From Diplonema japonicum (lineage: Eukaryota; Euglenozoa; Diplonemea; Diplonemida; Diplonemidae): DNA of 64,000 nucleotides. Below are positions 61,103 through 64,000 of this stretch, piece after piece (position 1 is the first letter of the stretch; each line of letters starts with the position of its first letter). The position numbers and the translations under genes were made by a program. Under the pieces are notes generated by a model, which was not told the DNA's origin, did not search any database, and was given only the letters and a program-made list of their open reading frames with translations. The stretch spans positions 434,001-498,000 of the forward strand of contig OZ025659.1 in assembly GCA_964019335.1 (NCBI GenBank). The letters are read 5' to 3'.

Positions 61103-64000
61103 ATGGTCCGGAATGCTAAGGATCTGCTCCAAACGTTCAGCTTGCGTGTGACGGGTGGTGTCTGTGGGGACATGCTAGTCGGCTGCGCGAAGGGGACCCG
61201 CGGGGGGCTAATCCAGCTGGTCGGGGATAAGAACACGATTGTCAAACCGATCAAATGCTGTTTGGACATGATGAAAGAGGACAAAACAATATGGGATGAA
61301 TTCCTGGTAAAACTAGCGAAGGTAGAGCGGTACGCAGGGCTGGACACCAAGGCCCGAGAAAAAAAAGTCTGGAAGGAAGCAAAGGACGTATCGACGAATC
61401 TCCCCGTCTCACAAGGCGTCGAAGGCATGCGCATAAGAGTCCTCTCCTTGCCGCAGACCATCGTCGAACGAGTCGACGAGGCAAACATGCAAAGAATCTT
61501 GGAGAAGGAGGACGGTTGGCGTGTTCAGGACCTCCTGGCCATTGACGGCCTCTCCGTACCAGGATCCACGAAGCCCTCCCTTGTCTTCCTAACGGGTTGG
61601 TGGAAGGTCACAACAGACACAACCATGGTGCCCGTCGACAAAAACCTGGATTTTTCCGGAACGTGTATTGACATCACCAGCGGTGCACAATACGCAGATA
61701 CTCTGCTGATACCCGATACGGTTACTCATATGTACGTTCTTACAAATTTCGCGTCGAAATATCGGAAAACAACGAAGGGCTACGTTCGCGACGGTGACGG
61801 TACCGATATTGGGTTTTTGGTCCCGCCGATGAACGCAAAGCGGCCTGGGTTCGAAGTCGTTGGAAACGAGAAGACCGCGCTTGACGAAGCTTTCAACCAC
61901 TTCGGAACAGGAATCTTCAAATCCGCATTGCAAAAAATGATCAGATTCACCCCGAAAAACGTTTGCCTCCCGTCGGGTGCCTCCATCCCTGGCGACGTTG
62001 TCGTCCGTTACCTGTTCTGCAGGCTGCGTGATTCAAACGGGCAGTTCGTTCCAGACATCCAACGATGGGTGGGCGGGGTTGAAAGTCTTGCGAAGCGTGG
62101 AGCGGTTTCCGGATTTGAAGACAGCAACCCTTCTCTCGATGCAAGCGGCGTCGCTTCGCTCTTCAGCGGGGCGCTCCTTGCTCAACGAGTCCCTTCTTGG
62201 AAACCCTGCCAAGAAACGCAGGAGAAATGGCTCGCAACCCTTTTAAAACTCTACAACTCCCCCACCGCAGCCACATACAGTATCAAGGCAGGCCTTGCAC
62301 TCAAACCGTACACCCTCCCTGATAGTGAGAACCCCATCCAAGCATCGTCCGCCATTCTAGACGAGCTACGATCTTTCCAAGGTGATCTTGCCCTCACTAG
62401 GAATACAGCCCATCTTTACACTACTAAAAAAGCCTTAGCGACCACTACGTACAAGGCAAGGCCAGCTACGATGCCGCTTCCCGAGCATGCTATTGATCAG
62501 CATGTCAACCCCAACATCGTGTACCTGTTCCCGTACCCCATTGAGTTTGGACTCGGTGCACCCGGAGCGCCGTTCAAACCGTTGCTGTCCGAATTCTTCG
62601 TCGAGGTGACGGGCGTGAACCCCAGGAAGACCAACGCGAACGGTTTTGAAGCCCGCGGGTTCGTCAAAAAATGCAGGTCCGTTCAGACCACGTTTAGAAA
62701 AATCCTGCAAGCCACCCCAACCCCACGGAAATCCATCAAAACAATGACGGTTCAAGAGGAAGTTGACAGCTCGTGGATAGCGGGGATGGTGGGTGTTGTC
62801 AATGTAGGGAAAGTCAACGGAGTGGCCATGGTTGTCACCTTGAGCGTGGAAGACCCTTTAAAACTCGTGGCGGTCCGCGCTCCTGCAAGGGGTGCAACCG
62901 ACAACATGCTACACGATGCGGAAAGACAGGAGGAGGCAAAGCTTCGCTGCAAGAACATGTTGAAGAAAGGTGTTGCCATGAACAACATACGCCCGGCACC
63001 GCATTCTTCCCTCGCGTCGTGCGAGGCTGTGCTCCACTGCGACGAAGACAATAACCCAGAGTCGTTCTCCGTCCGAGCAAAGGGGGGAAAGCTCACACCG
63101 TGGGACGAAGCAAAATCTCTAAAGCTCACCATCCCCGTGCATAAGCCACTCCCTGTCAACCTTGACACCGCTGTTAACTATTCTGGCGACGGTGTTGAAG
63201 AGGACTTCGAAGAAAAGCTCAAAGAGATCCTTGACAAAACCGACAAGAAGGTTACAAGACGCAGTCTTATGTACATCTCTGAGAACAAAACGAGATTTCG
63301 CATGAGCAACGTGTCCCGTGATGGTGGGGGGACGGAAGGCGCAGTCGTGAAAGAGGACATCGGTGTGTACCAGCTGCTGATGAACATTTCAGTGGTTTGT
63401 CCTGTCGCAGTTGCGCCTGTCCGGCACCATCCGTTTTCATTCGCGGTGAAAAGCCTTCCCATGCTGTGGAGGGTGCGCAGGCTCATAACAGAGCACCTTT
63501 CTACAACTGAAACCAGTGAAGCCTCAGCTTGGCCTTCTGACATCGACGACAGGTTGAACAGAGTTGTGATGCCACATCAGAAAGAAGCTTTGCAGGACAT
63601 GATCAACGCGCACCACCGCAAGCTCCACGGAAACTTCTTATACATCCCTCCTGGAATGGGGAAGACGCTCATCGTCATGTTGTACATCAGATGGTTGGCT
63701 CAGAACAACAGGCTGCCCCCTTACGTCGTGTATACTCTGCCTAAGTCGGCGATGAAGAGTGTTTTGCATGAAATCGTAGCGTTGGGGATGCCGGTGACGG
63801 TGGTACGGCCTGTGAAGTCGAAACAGGTTGTGAAGCTGGCCAAGGAGCTGTTTGAAGGTGTAGACCCTGACCTTGTGAAGGTGGACGACAAGGCGGAAAT
63901 GACAAAATACAGAATAATCATGGCCGAGCACGACGATCTGAGGTTGTGCGAGGAACGCCTCACAGGCCTTGCTTCTGAAGGGTTTCTCTTCATCAACGAC
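61103..64000 (+). CDS. Very large SF2-helicase-like protein, N-terminal 966 aa (3' partial)
   Basis: The frame is open without a stop from the ATG at 61103, after an A-run, to the window end. Residues 1-~810 have no family I recognise: mixed alpha/beta, with KTRFRMSNVSRDGGGTEGAV and VVCPVAVAPVRHHPFSFAVK late in the region. From ~820 a superfamily 2 helicase core begins: Gln-containing motif VVMPHQKEALQDMI, Walker A YIPPGMGKTLIVMLYIRW, then motif Ia-like VVYTLPKSAMKSVLHEI. The last residues, GFLFIND, stand where a DExH motif would start. The remaining helicase lobes must lie beyond 64000. The P-loop is canonical (GMGKT), so NTPase activity is likely. A giant N-terminal extension on a DNA/RNA-translocase core is unusual for standard helicase families. 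Confidence 0.75.
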   Translation, partial: MVRNAKDLLQTFSLRVTGGVCGDMLVGCAKGTRGGLIQLVGDKNTIVKPIKCCLDMMKEDKTIWDEFLVKLAKVERYAGLDTKAREKKVWKEAKDVSTNLPVSQGVEGMRIRVLSLPQTIVERVDEANMQRILEKEDGWRVQDLLAIDGLSVPGSTKPSLVFLTGWWKVTTDTTMVPVDKNLDFSGTCIDITSGAQYADTLLIPDTVTHMYVLTNFASKYRKTTKGYVRDGDGTDIGFLVPPMNAKRPGFEVVGNEKTALDEAFNHFGTGIFKSALQKMIRFTPKNVCLPSGASIPGDVVVRYLFCRLRDSNGQFVPDIQRWVGGVESLAKRGAVSGFEDSNPSLDASGVASLFSGALLAQRVPSWKPCQETQEKWLATLLKLYNSPTAATYSIKAGLALKPYTLPDSENPIQASSAILDELRSFQGDLALTRNTAHLYTTKKALATTTYKARPATMPLPEHAIDQHVNPNIVYLFPYPIEFGLGAPGAPFKPLLSEFFVEVTGVNPRKTNANGFEARGFVKKCRSVQTTFRKILQATPTPRKSIKTMTVQEEVDSSWIAGMVGVVNVGKVNGVAMVVTLSVEDPLKLVAVRAPARGATDNMLHDAERQEEAKLRCKNMLKKGVAMNNIRPAPHSSLASCEAVLHCDEDNNPESFSVRAKGGKLTPWDEAKSLKLTIPVHKPLPVNLDTAVNYSGDGVEEDFEEKLKEILDKTDKKVTRRSLMYISENKTRFRMSNVSRDGGGTEGAVVKEDIGVYQLLMNISVVCPVAVAPVRHHPFSFAVKSLPMLWRVRRLITEHLSTTETSEASAWPSDIDDRLNRVVMPHQKEALQDMINAHHRKLHGNFLYIPPGMGKTLIVMLYIRWLAQNNRLPPYVVYTLPKSAMKSVLHEIVALGMPVTVVRPVKSKQVVKLAKELFEGVDPDLVKVDDKAEMTKYRIIMAEHDDLRLCEERLTGLASEGFLFIND

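Noticed and set aside
60980-61488. 154-codon - strand frame opposite the start of the large helicase gene
   Set aside because: The + strand is open for at least 966 codons with helicase motifs. The - strand product is low-complexity.

Overview
The window is nuclear DNA from a microbial eukaryote. It has spliceosomal GT-AG introns, cytosolic alpha-tubulin and ribosomal protein uS3, an intact vault/telomerase-associated TEP1 homologue and eukaryotic transposons. I recognise no bacterial operon, rRNA, tRNA or CRISPR array. Thirty genes can be supported outside the mobile elements, and 29 of them lie on the + strand. Genes are separated by short spacers full of homopolymer runs, mostly A and T. 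Many introns are only 34 to 70 bases and consist largely of one A-run ending in CAG or AAG. Those runs read in frame as poly-lysine, so naive ORF calls run through them. One-directional gene order with pyrimidine runs before start codons resembles lineages with polycistronic transcription and spliced-leader trans-splicing (euglenozoans including diplonemids, dinoflagellates, perkinsids). The sequence alone does not settle the lineage.

Layout. 1-8.1 kb: the end of an AzgA-type purine permease fused to ankyrin repeats, a small membrane protein, a coiled-coil/PH-like protein, a helical-repeat protein resembling organellar RNA-binding proteins, and a three-exon orphan. 8.7-15.5 kb: TEP1 (TROVE, DUF4062, NACHT, WD40). 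16-21.4 kb: two RNA methyltransferases (Trm3/TARBP1-like and THUMPD3-like). 21.5-28.2 kb: a PhoD-like phosphatase, uS3, alpha-tubulin, a sedolisin and a POLD3-like fragment. uS3, alpha-tubulin and the sedolisin use strongly C/G-ending codons, as expected of highly expressed genes. 29.7-34 kb: two tandem MFS transporters sharing a 323-bp block that looks identical.

31.9-37.3 kb is the accessory core. It holds two foldback elements with palindromic termini, an element with a tyrosine recombinase gene inside inverted repeats (one internal stop), an 86-bp hairpin repeat, and a TTAA-flanked piggyBac-type non-autonomous element. 37.3-45.7 kb: an RMDN-like TPR protein, a frameshifted OTU-like protease on the - strand, a methyltransferase-like protein, two orphans, a secreted cysteine-rich protein and a zinc-finger plus PDZ protein. 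45.7-61 kb: a peroxiredoxin, a PDZ-membrane protein, a two-domain glyoxalase I, adenylate kinase, a membrane J-protein, a low-complexity protein, several repeat modules and a broken non-LTR retrotransposon. 61.1-64 kb: an open frame of at least 966 codons ending in an SF2 helicase core. It runs off the window.

The genes do not form one pathway. Two loose themes recur: RNA metabolism (TEP1, Trm3, THUMPD3, uS3, the helical-repeat protein, the helicase) and proteostasis or redox (J-protein, peroxiredoxin, glyoxalase, OTU, sedolisin).
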